NCBI GenBank assembly: GCA_035578155.1
Contig: JAPWDM010000001.1
Coordinates: forward strand, 4,840,172 to 4,904,171
Direction: 5' to 3'
DNA length: 64,000 nt
Source of the DNA: Brachynemurus nebulosus
Taxonomy: Eukaryota; Arthropoda; Insecta; Neuroptera; Myrmeleontidae
This document shows, piece by piece, positions 1 to 12,392 of this stretch. The notes under the pieces were generated by a model that was given only the letters and a program-made list of their open reading frames with translations, was not told the origin of the DNA and did not search any database. The number at the start of each line of letters is the position of its first letter. Positions within the stretch are counted from its first letter, which is position 1. Position numbers and translations under genes: made by a program.

Positions 1-99
1 GAATATAGAATTCTTTTTCGACACATGATAGCACACCTTTCGCACAATATAGCACAGCTTGTTTGAAATAAAGGAAGCGGCGGGACTAACTTTATGCGT

Positions 100-990
100 A
101 GATGATCAACAAACGGTCGCAAAACGAGGTTTCATGTTATAGGGCCTAATGCTATTCTAATTAACGGTGAAAATGATTCCTGGTTACAAGAATTCCATTT
201 AAATTTAAAGAATTGCTTTTAAACATTCCTCTAATGCTTCAGAAAGTGTCGATATGTAACTAAATTACATGGTAGAGCAAGTGGTGGGAAAACGACATTT
301 CATATTACACGACCTAATGTTATTTCACTAACGGTAGAAATGATTCCAGGATACATTTATTTACACCATTAGAAAGGGGAGGAAAAATCACTTAAAAGGT
401 GAAAAATCACAGAGAAACGGATTTTTATAAACGGAAATTCGCTGTGTTATGCAGGATGGTGCGACAGGGGTAAAAATTTTCTGAAAGTTCCGCGGAGTTT
501 ATAACTTGAAGGCGTTATTTACAGTTTGAACTTACATTTATTTTTCTGTCAATGAAATATGTGATTCAATTTTTAATTGCTTTTAAAAATTTCTGTACTG
601 TTTAAAAAATTCTCGATATTTGTCTGAATTACATTATAATACACACAGTTAGACATAGGAAAACGACATTTCATATTATACGACCTGGACTAAAAAAAAA
701 ATTCATTTAATATTAAAGAACTGCTTTTAAATATTTCTGTAATGCATAAAAAAAGTGTCATACTTACTTATATGAATTACATGGTTCTGCCAAGTGCTCG
801 CAAAACGACATTTCATTTTACACGACCAAATGTTATTTTAACTAACGGTGGAAGTGATTTCACGCTACAACAATTTTATTTACGTTGAGCTGCTTTTAAA
901 CATTGCTTGAGAAAATGTCAATATTTATTTGAATTACTTGGTTAGGCAAGTGGTCTGAAAACGATATTTCATTACAAAAGAAATTAAATT
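100..990 (+). repeat. 168-bp tandem satellite, degenerate, about five units
   Basis: A word close to AAAACGACATTTCATATTAC recurs at about 121, 289, 660, 802 and 958. Each copy is followed by ACGACCTAATGTTATT, then AACGGTGAAAATGATTCC, then a GCTTTTAAACATT block and GAATTACATGGTTAGGCAAG. The first two anchors lie 168 bp apart; later units are shortened. The 289-660 interval holds unrelated sequence (about 355-575). The same monomer lies on the opposite strand at 9860-10190, also with 168-bp spacing. Confidence 0.75.
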
Positions 991-1020
991 TTTAAACGTG
1001 AAAAAATTTTCAAAATCGGT

Positions 1021-1062
1021 TGAGTAGTTTTATTTTTGGCGCTTTGGGACCGCCGAGCCCTG
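1021..1062. mobile_element. possible hAT right end next to the satellite
   Basis: The sequence ends GGCGCTTTGGGACCGCCGAGCCCTG. Read in reverse it starts CAGGGCTCGGCGGTCC and reaches GCGCCAAAAAT, like the right end of the hAT element at 10494, which also carries the 168-bp satellite. The partner end would lie outside the window, so no target duplication can be checked. Confidence 0.35.
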
Positions 1063-1441
1063 GTAGACCTCATACAACATAACTTACATCTATTTAAAAT
1101 AGTTTATCTCTCTAACAGTGAACAAATTTTCAAAATCAGTGATGACGCATTCTTGAAAAGTTAATTAATTTTTATTTTGAAAAATAAAACAGATATAAAT
1201 ATTGTTATTGTAATGATAAAACAATGAGGCATTTATTGTAAGGAAATTCAGCAATTTTCTAACTTTTTGTCAAAATCTAGTTCATTTAAAATAATGTTTT
1301 AAAAGCTTGTTTTATGTAATTTTGGACGCTCTTTTCGGATGCGTCTGGCTGACGAACGCATTCAAGCTATTGGGACTTTTGATCTACATACCAAATTTCG
1401 TAACAATTGGAGGCTTCCTTCGAGAGTTATCGTGCAGACAT

Positions 1442-1513
<72 letters not shown>

Positions 1514-1821
1514 TTTAGTGACCATCATTTTCGGTTTCTCGAGGCCTGAAAATGAATTTCTGCCATAGTCCCGGGCTCAGGTCTTTTCATGGCACCCGCT
1601 ATAATAAATGTATTCCCACAAAGGAAATTCACTTAAAACTGGTAATTGTTACATATGTTATCCTATGTGTGGCCGGTATGTGCAAAAGTATCTGAGATTT
1701 TACCGGGGCGTGACTGAAAAAGGGTTGAGACACGCTGTTATAAACTACTAATAAAATAAACAAATAAAGTAATGGTCATCTTTCTCCTGTATAGGTAGTC
1801 GCTTAAAGCACCTTAATCAGC
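1063..1821. other. no gene recognised; contains a microsatellite
   Basis: AT-rich DNA. A short open frame over 1307-1549 translates largely through the (TA)n tract as repeated Tyr-Ile and is not a gene. No coding or RNA signal is seen. Confidence 0.6.
1442..1510. repeat. (CA)n(TA)n microsatellite
   Basis: A few CA repeats run into about 60 bp of uninterrupted TA. It is one of five long TA tracts in the window. Confidence 0.95.
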
Positions 1822-2104
1822 TTAACCTTTAACCGTGATGTCTGTGAGTCGTATACGAATATATTCTTTCAGTTTTCTTCCTCCCTGCTTGTTTTTGTTA
1901 ACAGAATCTTTGTGTATTCTTTTATGGTTTAGGGAAAATTTTACCCTGCTGGCGTAAGGGGAGTGTTTGAGAGATGCGTATACGTGTGGTCTCCAGTTTT
2001 GGCTATCTATGTTACCAACTCACAATATGTTAATTTGTTGATGTCTCTCAGACATCACTTTACCGTGAGTATTATAAAAATTCACCTTACCGGTTAAGGG
2101 TTAA
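1822..2104. mobile_element. 275-bp TTAA MITE (piggyBac-like)
   Basis: TTAA at 1822-1825 and 2101-2104 flanks ends reading CCTTTAACCG (left) and CGGTTAAGGG (right), which are inverted with one mismatch. Subterminal blocks CGTGATGTCTGTGAG and CTCTCAGACATCACTTTACCG are also inverted. A TTAA target and CCC-type ends are typical of piggyBac non-autonomous elements. No coding capacity. Confidence 0.7.
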
Positions 2105-3186
2105 GTTTTTTATGGAAATCAAGTTTCTTTATTCTATAGATTTGACGTGTTTTTCGAGTCCTTTTTCAAACATGAACCTTGAGGTTACAATTAATTGTAT
2201 TATAATATCAAATACCATATTAGGTACTCGAATAAATGACTATAACAGTTAGGAATGAAATGCTATAGAATAGTCTTCAAATGATTTTCAGAAACTCAAG
2301 AAAAAATAAACGTAAATTCAAATTTGAAATTCTACCATTGTTTCGTTACTTACAAATCACCTTTCGTTATTTGTACATAATATAATGTAAATATTCTTAG
2401 TTCGCGTCTACTTCTGCTTAAAGTCTTCTCATACCTTTTGGTTATTTTCGCTATGATGCATAAAACAAACATCAGTTTCATTTGTCACGGATAACATTTT
2501 CGTCATAGCGCGCAAATTACTTATAATTTACGAAAATAATACTTTATCTACGGTGCTTATATACGTATCAGAGTAGAAATACAACAAATAAAAATCAAGA
2601 CAACATTAATACTATTTAATGTCATTTTGACAAATATTAGATTCCACGGAAATATAGAATTAAAAGGTAATACGAGCGGAAGAAATGGAAACGATAGAAA
2701 TTTTACTCAGGGGTAAATACATATACGTTTTTACTTGATCGTAATTAAAAATAAGCAACTTATACGAGTACGTTGCACACTACTAATGTACCCTTAGAAT
2801 ATTATTTAATTTATAAATTCAAACATTTCTCTTTTTTGACACACTACCCTATGACAGTTTTAACTGTTCCTGTGAGTTTTACTAAATAAAATAAAATTGT
2901 GAGTATGCTTAAGACAAAGTGACCGTAGTCGACCGCTAGATTTAAACCCTCGATCTACCTAAAGTGCTATTGCATAATTAAGTACGCTCGGTCACTCGCG
3001 CTGGTAACGAAATTAACAATTAACAATTTTATTTGATTATGTAATTCATTTCTTTAATATGCCGCAGTAATAACTTCCATTTAAAATTCTTATTTTCTCT
3101 TCCTTTTGCCTTACAGCTGATTCCGGACTATTCATTTTATTAACTAAGGCTTGTAAAACGTCGGATCTGGTCATTTAGACTTTAAT
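2105..3186. other. no gene recognised
   Basis: AT-rich sequence with stops in all frames and no repeat pair found by eye, apart from a short GTGACCG/CGGTCAC inverted word near 2930-2990. Confidence 0.5.
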
Positions 3187-3347
3187 TTAACACGTTCATT
3201 GCCCATTACGTGATATCGCGTGACACGGCCACGTTACTATATGACCAATCACGCGATATCGCGTGACAAATATAAGAATTTACTTATTTAATATAAAATA
3301 TTTGGCCATCTCAAAAAGGTTATATTTTTAGCTTAGCAATGAACGTG

Positions 3348-4274
3348 CACAGTGAAAAAATTTGTGTTAAAATTAATACATTTCACATGTCCAGAACGGT
3401 CCACTCAATTTTTTGTGTTATTTTAACACAAAGCATATGTGTCAAATCTATACACAAAATTTGTGTCAATGATTTAACACACAAGAGGGCATACATTTTG
3501 TGTTAATTTTTCAGATTTATCAGAGTTAGTTGTTAAAGCTTTTTTAGTCAATATTTTAATTCCACTGAAGCTTAAGATATTTGAAAGTCGTTAAAAATTA
3601 TAACGATTTTGTTGATATATTATTATAAATGAGACTCAAAGAACGCAAAGTAAGTCAGTTCTTTGTAAGAATTCTTACTTGTGTCCATATATATATACGA
3701 AAATATATATAATAAAAAAGATGGGAGTAGTTCTTATTATTAAACAAAACCGAAAAATTGTAAGTTTTTTCAGTTATTGACGAATATAGTTTTATTAAAC
3801 GTTTAAAAATGAAACAATTTTCTTACGTATATAAAGGTTATTTTGTTACAGATTCAGTTAAAAAAAAATCATGTAAGCTTATTTGAGATTGTATTATATA
3901 ATATACAATCTTATATGTGAGTAAGCTTACATGATTTTTTGTAACTGAATCTGTAACAAAATAACCTTAAAATGCAAGAAAAGTGTTTCACTTTTAAACG
4001 TTTAATAAAACTATATTCCTCAATAACTGGTAGATATATACTCTAATCTAATTTACTTACTTATAACATTCTTTTGCTCTTCACAAATATTATGTTACTT
4101 CTTTGTTGTACAAAACAGGTTAACATTTTTATTCTGTTAATCGAAATTTGTGTTAACATTTTCATTTAACACAAACACGAAATGTTACATAAAGGCAGGG
4201 TTGTGTTACTTACTTAACACAAAAATTTTAACCACCAGTTTTTTTTTACTCAGAACACAAATTGTTTTACTGTG
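3348..4274. mobile_element. palindromic DNA element, copy 1
   Basis: Starts CACAGTGAAAAAATTTGTG and ends CAAATTGTTTTACTGTG, an imperfect terminal inverted repeat. The ends are packed with TGTGTTA/TAACACA words. The left end matches the right end of the element at 33699-34736 and the right end matches that element's left end, so the two copies lie in opposite orientation. The inner parts differ. The two-base TG duplication at this insertion resembles the TA duplication of Tc1/mariner elements. No transposase frame is visible. Confidence 0.7.
3771..4030. repeat. 260-bp near-perfect palindrome
   Basis: Two arms of about 127 bp meet at 3898-3903 (around TATATAATATA). The left arm runs CAGTTATTGACGAATATAG to GATTGTATTA. 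The right arm is its reverse complement with a few mismatches and ends CAATAACTGG. It forms the core of the surrounding mobile element. Confidence 0.85.
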
Positions 4275-4965
4275 TGTTAAACTTCAAATGGTAGTGTTCT
4301 TCTGCAGTTGGTTCTAACTATTTCGAGTGATTCTTTCGAGCCTCCAAAATCAGTTTCAGTGTGTTTATGTTTTCTTATGCACCTAAAAAATGTGATTGCT
4401 TAACGAGAATTCTGTTAACGACCAGAATAATGACCAGAAGCTTAGGCTTGTTTCTTTACCAAGTTCTAATGGTCTCGTCACGCCTAAAATGCTAAATCAC
4501 GTCAAAATTAAAAAAAAATGAGAATTCTGAGAATCACGTTCTAAAAAAATCATTCGTAGAAGCGCTGGGAAGAATGGTTCTACACGACGTTTACTCTATT
4601 GTACTTTCGATTTTTCAGGCCAAATGTTAATTGAAAACCTACGATATGTCCCTAGTTCCCTACAATATTTTAAACATAAGCTAATTAATTTGTATACGTA
4701 ATTTGTTAATTTTGGAAGAAAATAAATACTCTTAAGAAGCATTCCAAATAGTTTGTTGAGGATACAATTCTTCTGTCTTGCCTACTTCATATATTTTATT
4801 AATACTTACAACATTTTTAGTTGAGTCTTACATATTTGTTTGTCCTCACCTATATTATGGTCAGTATCTTTAGAATTGGGACACCCGACACCGGTGGGCC
4901 CCCAAATCTTTAGTAATAGATATATCATCAAAGAGTTTTACAAAGGTTGGAAATTCGTTAGGGTA

Positions 4966-5025
4966 CAATCGACGGAGTAGGGAATTGAAAACCACCAATC
5001 GACGGAGTAGGGAATTGAAAACCTT
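4966..5025. repeat. 30-bp tandem duplication
   Basis: CAATCGACGGAGTAGGGAAT followed by TGAAAACC occurs at 4966 and again at 4996 with no mismatch over 28 bases. Confidence 0.9.
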
Positions 5026-5364
5026 CTGAAAGTAAAATTACTCTTAGATCACATCTTAATGGGACAGAGCCGTTAGGAACCTTTAGAACCTCTATTTCAG
5101 GAACTAAGTTTTTACAGTCTATTTCTGATAGTGTGTTCATATTTCTAACAAGAGTTTTCATAAAGTACTACTTTCAACTGTTGAATACTTTCAATTTTTT
5201 TTTATTAAATATTGGAATTTTAGAATTATTCAAATATACATGAGACTATAAGTCTCGAGCCGGCAGAATAATAGGTATAGTTTAGTCTAAAACAACACAT
5301 ATTAAAATTTAATATTCTCCAGTAAACAATTATTCTTCTGTTTTCCCACAAATTATAATAATGA

Positions 5365-5812
5365 GTGTATTCGCATTATTGCTACCGTAGCGAAGAGTGA
5401 CGCTACTTTACATTCGTACACTCGCAACCATTGATTCCAGTGGTCACTAGGGCTACGTTTGAAAATGTTTTGAAATGACTAATGCAATATGGCTCCCACT
5501 GACACATATGTAAGTTAAAAAAAAATTAAATCTTTCAAACTGCTTGTTTTTAAATAATTATTGTATTATGCCACGTTAATTTTAATAATCAAATATAAAT
5601 TTTTTTTTCATTACATCAACAATTACAGCCGTTTTAAGAGATTTTCTACAAATACGTCAACAAAAAAAAATTGTTTGACTTTTGTATGCTACGCGAACAA
5701 CTAGAGCGCGTATCCATGGGAGCAATGCTTATGCAACGCGAACATTAATGTTGCGTCGCGTCGATCCGAAGTGATGCCTACGGAAGCGATGGAAGCCCCA
5801 ACGCGAATACAC
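5365..5812. mobile_element. possible foldback MITE
   Basis: GTGTATTCGCATT at 5365 faces AACGCGAATACAC at 5800-5812 (one mismatch over 13). Looser pairing extends inward through TACCGTAGCGAAGAGTGACG and its counterpart. No clean target duplication was found. Confidence 0.4.
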
Positions 5813-6643
5813 CCAATATAATTTGTAATGTACAAAATATGGGTATCAGGATGTTCATGGCTAACTGAAATTCTAAGAAAATCAACTTTATTAATATTTT
5901 TCAAAAAAATATATTCTTATTTTCTTAATTTTTATTTTCGGAAACCATTTTAGTTATTTACTTAAAACTTCTTTGTATTTAGTATTCCAATAAAATGTAC
6001 TAATCAGCAATTATTTTAAGTTGCCTATTATCCTCGTAAATGCATATTTTATCATTTTTCTTATTCAACTCAAGATAACAAATCTTCATTTTCAGATAAG
6101 CCGTATATGCAATGTGCGTATATGTACCTTCTATTTAAAGTAATGTAATCCGATATAAAACTTATTTCTTATAATATGAGGGTTCGCTAACTATACCGAC
6201 CGATATATGTAATACTACGGATGTATCTATATATACATTAACTATGGTCACTATTGGTCAAGGAGATAATGTCCACATGCCATAAATCTTCTTTCTAAAT
6301 ACCATTATAATCAGAAATTTCAGCTTGTGTTCGCTTGTTTGTTAGTTAGGTACGCGTGTATGACCATGAAATTACATCGTACAGCGTTTAGATTTGAATA
6401 AAAATTATCGGGTATTAACCATCAATGTAGGGTTACATAAGTAAGATGATATCGTATGAATAGTTTTTACAATTTATTAATCTTTAAGTAAGTAATTCGT
6501 TTAAAGCTGATCCGTAGTCTACTCTTAGTTTTTTAGTTTACAAAATAAACTACATATAGGTTTTTTCTAATGGAGTTAGATCACTTTTACATAGATTGAA
6601 AAAATGACGACAATCAGTTGAGATTACCAGAAATGGACAGATT

Positions 6644-7275
6644 TTAAGGGGTTAGGTGGGTTTGAAAATTTCAAATAATCCATTTTTTTGTCTTATTAAA
6701 TAGTATAATATGTTTAAAATATTCTCCTAAAATTTCAAATCGATCCGAGTAAAATTTTAAGAGATAGACCCTTCAAAAGTTCCGTCCATCAGGCCACGTC
6801 AGTGCAGCGCAGTAAATTTAAAACGCGTTTATCTCAAAATTCAATTTTTTTAAGTCGGTGGACATGATTTCTCGAAAAGTTATGAAGAGACTTTGTTCAA
6901 ATTTTGCACACATCTTTGAAATAACATTTTTTGTTCAGTCTGTCAAAAATTCAAATTTTAATTTTTTTTTCCTTCGTCCAATAACGAGATTTATCCATGT
7001 ACTAACGAAATATTTTTGGTTTTTTGATTTTAAATGAACCAATAATGAGTTATGCTGTCCACGGCAAGAGCATTTTTTTTTGAGACGTCAAGGGAGATGA
7101 GGTACCAACGGCTGAGTTTTCGGAATTTTTAAATAAAAATTTCACAAAATACTACTTAAATGTGTATCATTGATATGCTAACATGTTTAAATAAAATATA
7201 TGATTGTATATACTAAAAAAAAAAATAGTAAAAATACCCTTTTTTTGAACCTCTGAAACCCACCTAACCCCTTAA
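6644..7275. mobile_element. 624-bp TTAA MITE with perfect 16-bp TIR
   Basis: TTAA at 6644-6647 and 7272-7275 flanks GGGGTTAGGTGGGTTT (6648-6663) and AAACCCACCTAACCCC (7256-7271), a perfect inverted repeat. The interior includes ACGCGTTTATCTCAAAATTC, a phrase also found in looser form near 12700. Non-coding; piggyBac-like by its TTAA target. Confidence 0.85.
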
Positions 7276-8099
<824 letters not shown>

Positions 8100-8194
8100 C
8101 CATAAACCGTAAGTAGCCTCGCGGAGACGTATTCATGACGTAAAATTCTGACGACAGCCGGCATGTTAGCTATGATATAGCAGTTTGGACCCTT

Positions 8195-8371
8195 GGGTAC
8201 AAGTGACATTTTCATAGTTTTGAGAAAAAGTAGTTTAAAGTTAAAATACTTTTGTGAAATACCGAAAAAAATTTTTTAATTACAGTTTGGTTGTATATGT
8301 CACAGCTAAACTAAAATTTATCGTACAATTTTGTACTTAACCCTATTTTGGTAAAAATGTCACTTGTACCC
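8195..8371. mobile_element. 177-bp MITE with perfect 18-bp TIR
   Basis: GGGTACAAGTGACATTTT (8195-8212) and AAAATGTCACTTGTACCC (8354-8371) are exact inverted repeats. Both ends lie next to a CCTTG or TTG word, but the exact target duplication is ambiguous. Non-coding; superfamily not assigned. Confidence 0.75.
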
Positions 8372-8835
8372 TTGACTTCTGACCCCCTCAATTGAAAACT
8401 GAACTTCAAAAAACAGATAAAATTTTTGTATGCTGTCTAGATTGTTGGCAATGGCACTTAGATTCCTTTTCGAGTCTAACTCTAATTTTTTTTGGGTACT
8501 TAGCCTGTTTTTGAAGTCCAGCCTTCAATTGTGAAATTTTCGTGTATGGTTAAATTTTCAAAATATCCTGAAAATAATGCAAGGATAATTTATAAGTAAA
8601 ATTATTTTTAAATTTAAAATATATGATAAATATACGGAATAAAACGTTTAAAAATTAAATGTATTTATGTAGGATATTACACTTGCCGTAATTATCTAAC
8701 TCGGCAAGCAGGGCCGGCGCAAGATTATTTAGCGCACTACGCGAAATATCTTCTAGCGCCCCCGAAATTGATAAACATTTATTTATGTCATACAATCTTT
8801 GACTTTTAACGTGTAAGAATTTTTCACAAAGAATA

Positions 8836-9667
8836 TCAAGGGGGACTACTCGGGTGACCACCTCAAAGAAAGGTAATTTTTGGGAATTTTTTTTAAAGAA
8901 AACTAGTGTATGGAATGTTTTAATATTTTAAGGATATATTCGTCAATATATAATAAATTCATGGTAAAATTTTTGGACAAAAAAATTATTTGCGATCTCC
9001 CAAGGCTCCAAAAAAAAGTTCCTCCATTGCTGCAGTGATAGCGACCTACCTGAAATCAAAAAAACGAAAAAGCCTATTAAACTAGGAGGTATGGCTCGTC
9101 CCATGAACCCCAATCGCAAAAAACAAATTAACAAATTGGGCGAGTTTTTTAAAAAAATTTCAAATTTTGCGCGAAAATTTGATGAATTTTGGCCTGCAAA
9201 AATTACATTTTTTATTCGATCGGAAAACTGGAGGTTTATGTCAGGAAGAAACATATAGGTATAAAAGAAGCTGCAATAAGAATCAAATCGATCGGACAAT
9301 TTGTCTTCGAGTTATGACTGCAGAAAATTTGAAAAATGTAGTTTTTCTTTACTTGACCTTCCAGTTTTAATCACTGAGAATTTTTACTAAAATTATTTAC
9401 GGTGTACTCACTATAACGGTCAGAGTAAAACTATAGATGAGTAGTTTAATTGTGCCAGAGTCTAGTTTCTCCACAACATGTGACTGGCAGCCACGTTCAG
9501 AAACTCGCGTACCTACTATCAACCTTCATACATTTCTCAATACCTCAAAATTATTAACAATAAAAATCAGAATCCGCTCTTCGGATGGCTGTTACTCAAA
9601 AACTATCGAAACATGCAAAAAAAGATTTTCCAGTTTTTTCAAAATGTTACCTAGTGGTCCCTCTTAA
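8836..9667 (-). mobile_element. 0.84-kb TTAA MITE, copy 2
   Basis: This is the reverse complement of the element at 40902-41739, co-linear by eye over most of its length. Shared blocks include CCGATCGAATAAAAAAT, GATCGATTTG, GGTCAAGTAAAG and TTACTATGACCG-like text. The outer ends read TCAAGGGGGAC (TTAA mutated to TCAA) and GGTCCCTCTTAA. Apparent open frames of 67-118 residues inside it are not conserved coding sequence. Confidence 0.85.
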
Positions 9668-9859
9668 CACAGTTAAATCAATACCTAATGCTCATTTATT
9701 TACAATAAATTATTTATTGAATACAAAGTATAACAAAACAGAAAACAGAAAACTGAAGATTATAAATATTTTACGTTTCCAATTCTTAAGCTTGGAAAAT
9801 ATAAAGACTTGTTCACGAAAGACCAAGATTTGCGCTAATTTTTGTTCAATTGATATTGT

Positions 9860-10190
9860 CGTGAAGCCTACCAGTCTTTTCTGCGTCATTCTTGCAGGCT
9901 GGAATCATTTTCGTCATTAACTGGAATAACTTTAGATCATGTAATATGTCTTGTAGATTTCCGACCACTTGGCCGACTATATAAAGCACACAAATATCAA
10001 CCCTTTTTTGAGTATTAGAGAAATATTTAAAAGCAATTCTTTAACTCTAAATAGATCTCTTGTAGCCTGGAATCATTTCCATCATTAATTGGAATAACAT
10101 TAGATCGTGTTTCAACCACTTGGCCAACCATGTAATACAGATAAACATCGATACTTTTTTGGACATTAAAAAATATTTTAATAAAAGCCA
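9860..10190 (-). repeat. 168-bp satellite, about two units, reversed
   Basis: GGAATCATTTTCGTCATTAACTGG at 9901 recurs as GGAATCATTTCCATCATTAATTGG at 10069, 168 bp apart. Each is followed by AATAAC..TTAGATC and by CCACTTGGCC. It is the reverse complement of the monomer at 100-990. Confidence 0.75.
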
Positions 10191-11291
10191 TATAAAAAAG
10201 GATAATTAAAAAAGTGTTGGCTGAGCCCTTTCTTAATATATTTTTCTAAAAAAACACTATTCAGTTTGTATGTGATCATATGATCTAAATACAATGTATC
10301 CGATCAACCTTTTTGACGTAAAAATATATGTATAATTATTAAAATCCTTTGGAATGTAAATTTAGTTTGAGAAAAATACGTATAGGAAGTGATTGCAAAA
10401 TTTATAATTTTTACGTGGCCTAATTTTTGGCGCCCCTTGATTTCTGGCGCCCTAGGCGGTCGCCTAATTCGCCTATATGGTCGCACCGGCCCTGACGTCA
10501 AGCTTCATTGGATCACTATTGGATTCGTGGAAAAAGTATCTATTTTTCACATGTTACTACAATATTTTTTCAGTACTAAATGAAAATGAAAGAAATTAAT
10601 GAAAATGGAAAAATGATATCAAATTATTAAAAGTACGAAAATTACATTAAAAAAATTATTTTACTATTTTTTTAAATTGCAAAAAATGATTTAACCAACT
10701 TTGAATGTCTTTGTTCAGAGTTTCTGTTGTATTTTTAACTTAATGTATTGACATGATCGAAACAAAAATCTTGGAGATTAATATATAGTTGCATCTAATT
10801 TGAAAAATTTGTTACAGCTATTTTCGGAATATTAAACCTTCTTGTCAAGAAATAAATATTAAAAAATGCCATTTCCTAAAATAACAGTATACAATAATGA
10901 GATTTTTAAAAATTATTTTAACACAAAGAGTTTTCTAACGTAGCCCTGTATAAATGAAAATATGTATCTTTTTTGGACTGATAAGCACGCAGACAATTTT
11001 GGACGAAACATAAAATTCATAGAAAACCTTGAAATTTAGAGGTTTTAATGTTGTTTTCCCTTCACTACAAGAAATATATCTCATCGTATTAGATTTATGA
11101 TTATTTGTTTTAAAATAAGTAACAAGTCCTCAGCGTAAGTGTAGAAAATTGTAACTAGTGGTGAGCCCAGAGTGTGCCCGACACGGCTTAAGACATGTAG
11201 TCAGTCGGTGTCCGTCGCGAACACACAGTGCATTGTGATACATTGTTAGACATTGTTACTTGAATTGGACAGGTTGGTCTGTCCCATAACA

Positions 11292-11339
11292 GGTGTTTTG
11301 TAGTAGTGTGTGTGAATACACACACTACTACAAAACACC
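11292..11339. repeat. perfect 21-bp hairpin
   Basis: GGTGTTTTGTAGTAGTGTGTG is followed by TGAATA and then by the exact reverse complement ending ACAAAACACC. Looser pairing (GGTTGGT with ACCAAC) lies just outside. It could be a small foldback element or a structured transcript; nothing decides between these. Confidence 0.85.
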
Positions 11340-11965
11340 AAACCAACACCATTGCAAGCAGTGTGTACGTACACAACATAGTGGCGAGATTTTACGTCAC
11401 CCACTGGCGACAAGTGGAACAGTTTTATAGACATTCTAGTTTGGTCCCTTGATAATTAAAATAACTGACTTAATCTGGCTTATTGGATCTTCCAGGCCGT
11501 CAGGCATAGATGCAAAAGACAAAGAATGTAAATTTTAATAAAAGCATTACGTATATGTGGAATACATTCAAATGAATTAAAATAAATAAATTTAAATGCG
11601 ACTAAAAAAAAATATTTATTTTTCAATATCTACTAGCAAAATAGCAAAATATTGCAAACTAGCAATATAGAACTAGCCAGCTTGAATTTATTATATGAAA
11701 TAAAATCTACAAATTTATTATACGTAATAAAATTAACTGGCTAACGACTTCGACAAAACAGATATTTATTCTGTTTGTTCAGAAAATTCTAAAAAAAAAA
11801 TTCATGTTATTAATATAATGGACTTATCTATAATAAACATATCAGAAAGAATAAATATGCACATACACACAAACAGACCGAAAGGTTTCAACTTACCCGT
11901 ACATATACACACAAACATTCGACTTTGTCCTGTGAGTATAGATTGAAAAATCCTGTAAAAGTTAT

Positions 11966-11994
11966 CGTTCGTTGTTGCAGCAACACAACGAACG
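11966..11994. repeat. short hairpin
   Basis: CGTTCGTTG pairs with CAACGAACG around TTGCAGCAACA, which can itself fold (TTGC with GCAA). Confidence 0.7.
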
Positions 11995-12392
11995 AACGTT
12001 CCATGAACCATTCCAATCAACCGTAGGGGAGTGGACCATTCAAGTGATCCCATTCCCGGCCACCCTCAATGTGACCGGAAGTTGAAACGTCGAATCCCAC
12101 GACTGATGTATGAGCCAATCATTTTAAGCTCTCAATCTGTTCCTATATCTGAAGCGGTAACCAAATATATACTATATATATGTATTGTTGTGTTTGCCGC
12201 GTTTGCTTCACGAAACTCGGTTGTTGCCGATATTATTCTATATTTTCTAGTTTGTGTGCAGAATGCGTTTATACATTGTGTTTTACAAAACTGAGTTTAG
12301 GAAAGTATATGTACGACCATTATAGTTATTCTTATTACGGTTTTATTTTTAAAGCTTGTCGATCTTAGCTCGTTCAATGCTTACAGAACTCT

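Larger units (their letters stand above)
3187..4280. mobile_element. TTAA MITE split by another element
   Basis: TTAA (3187-3190) is followed by CACGTTCATTGC. The matching inverted end GCAATGAACGTG lies at 3336-3347, but TTAA does not follow it directly. Instead a 927-bp element starts at 3348, and TG plus TTAA (4275-4280) appears right after it. Removing the insert and one TG restores GCAATGAACGTG-TTAA. The MITE body is about 157 bp and has the word GATATCGCGTGACA twice, near 3213 and 3255. Confidence 0.75.
4281..6643. other. no gene recognised; two small repeats
   Basis: AT-rich. It holds the 30-bp duplication at 4966 and the inverted arms at 5365-5812. The 67-residue minus-strand frame at 4958-5161 runs through the 30-bp duplication, and I do not recognise it. 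Confidence 0.5.
8701..10502. mobile_element. hAT element holding a MITE and a satellite
   Basis: Left end CAGGGCCGGCGCAA starts at 8709 and right end TCGCACCGGCCCTG stops at 10494; they pair with two mismatches. Flanks TCGGCAAG (8701-8708) and ACGTCAAG (10495-10502) agree at 6 of 8 positions, as for an old 8-bp hAT duplication. Next to both ends are GCGCC-rich blocks. The body contains the TTAA MITE at 8836-9667 and the reversed 168-bp satellite at 9860-10190. No transposase reading frame remains. Confidence 0.7.
10503..12392. other. no gene recognised; two hairpins
   Basis: AT-rich DNA with a less AT-rich patch over about 11160-11440 and 11950-12110. The hairpins at 11292 and 11966 are listed separately. 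Open frames here are short and overlap on both strands, which argues against coding. Confidence 0.5.

Noticed and set aside
4958..5161. 67-residue minus-strand frame
   Set aside because: Ends in a direct translation of the 30-bp duplication; no known domain seen.
8943..9299. 118-residue open frame on the minus strand, the longest in the window
   Set aside because: It lies inside a non-coding TTAA MITE; the copy at 40.9 kb does not keep the frame.
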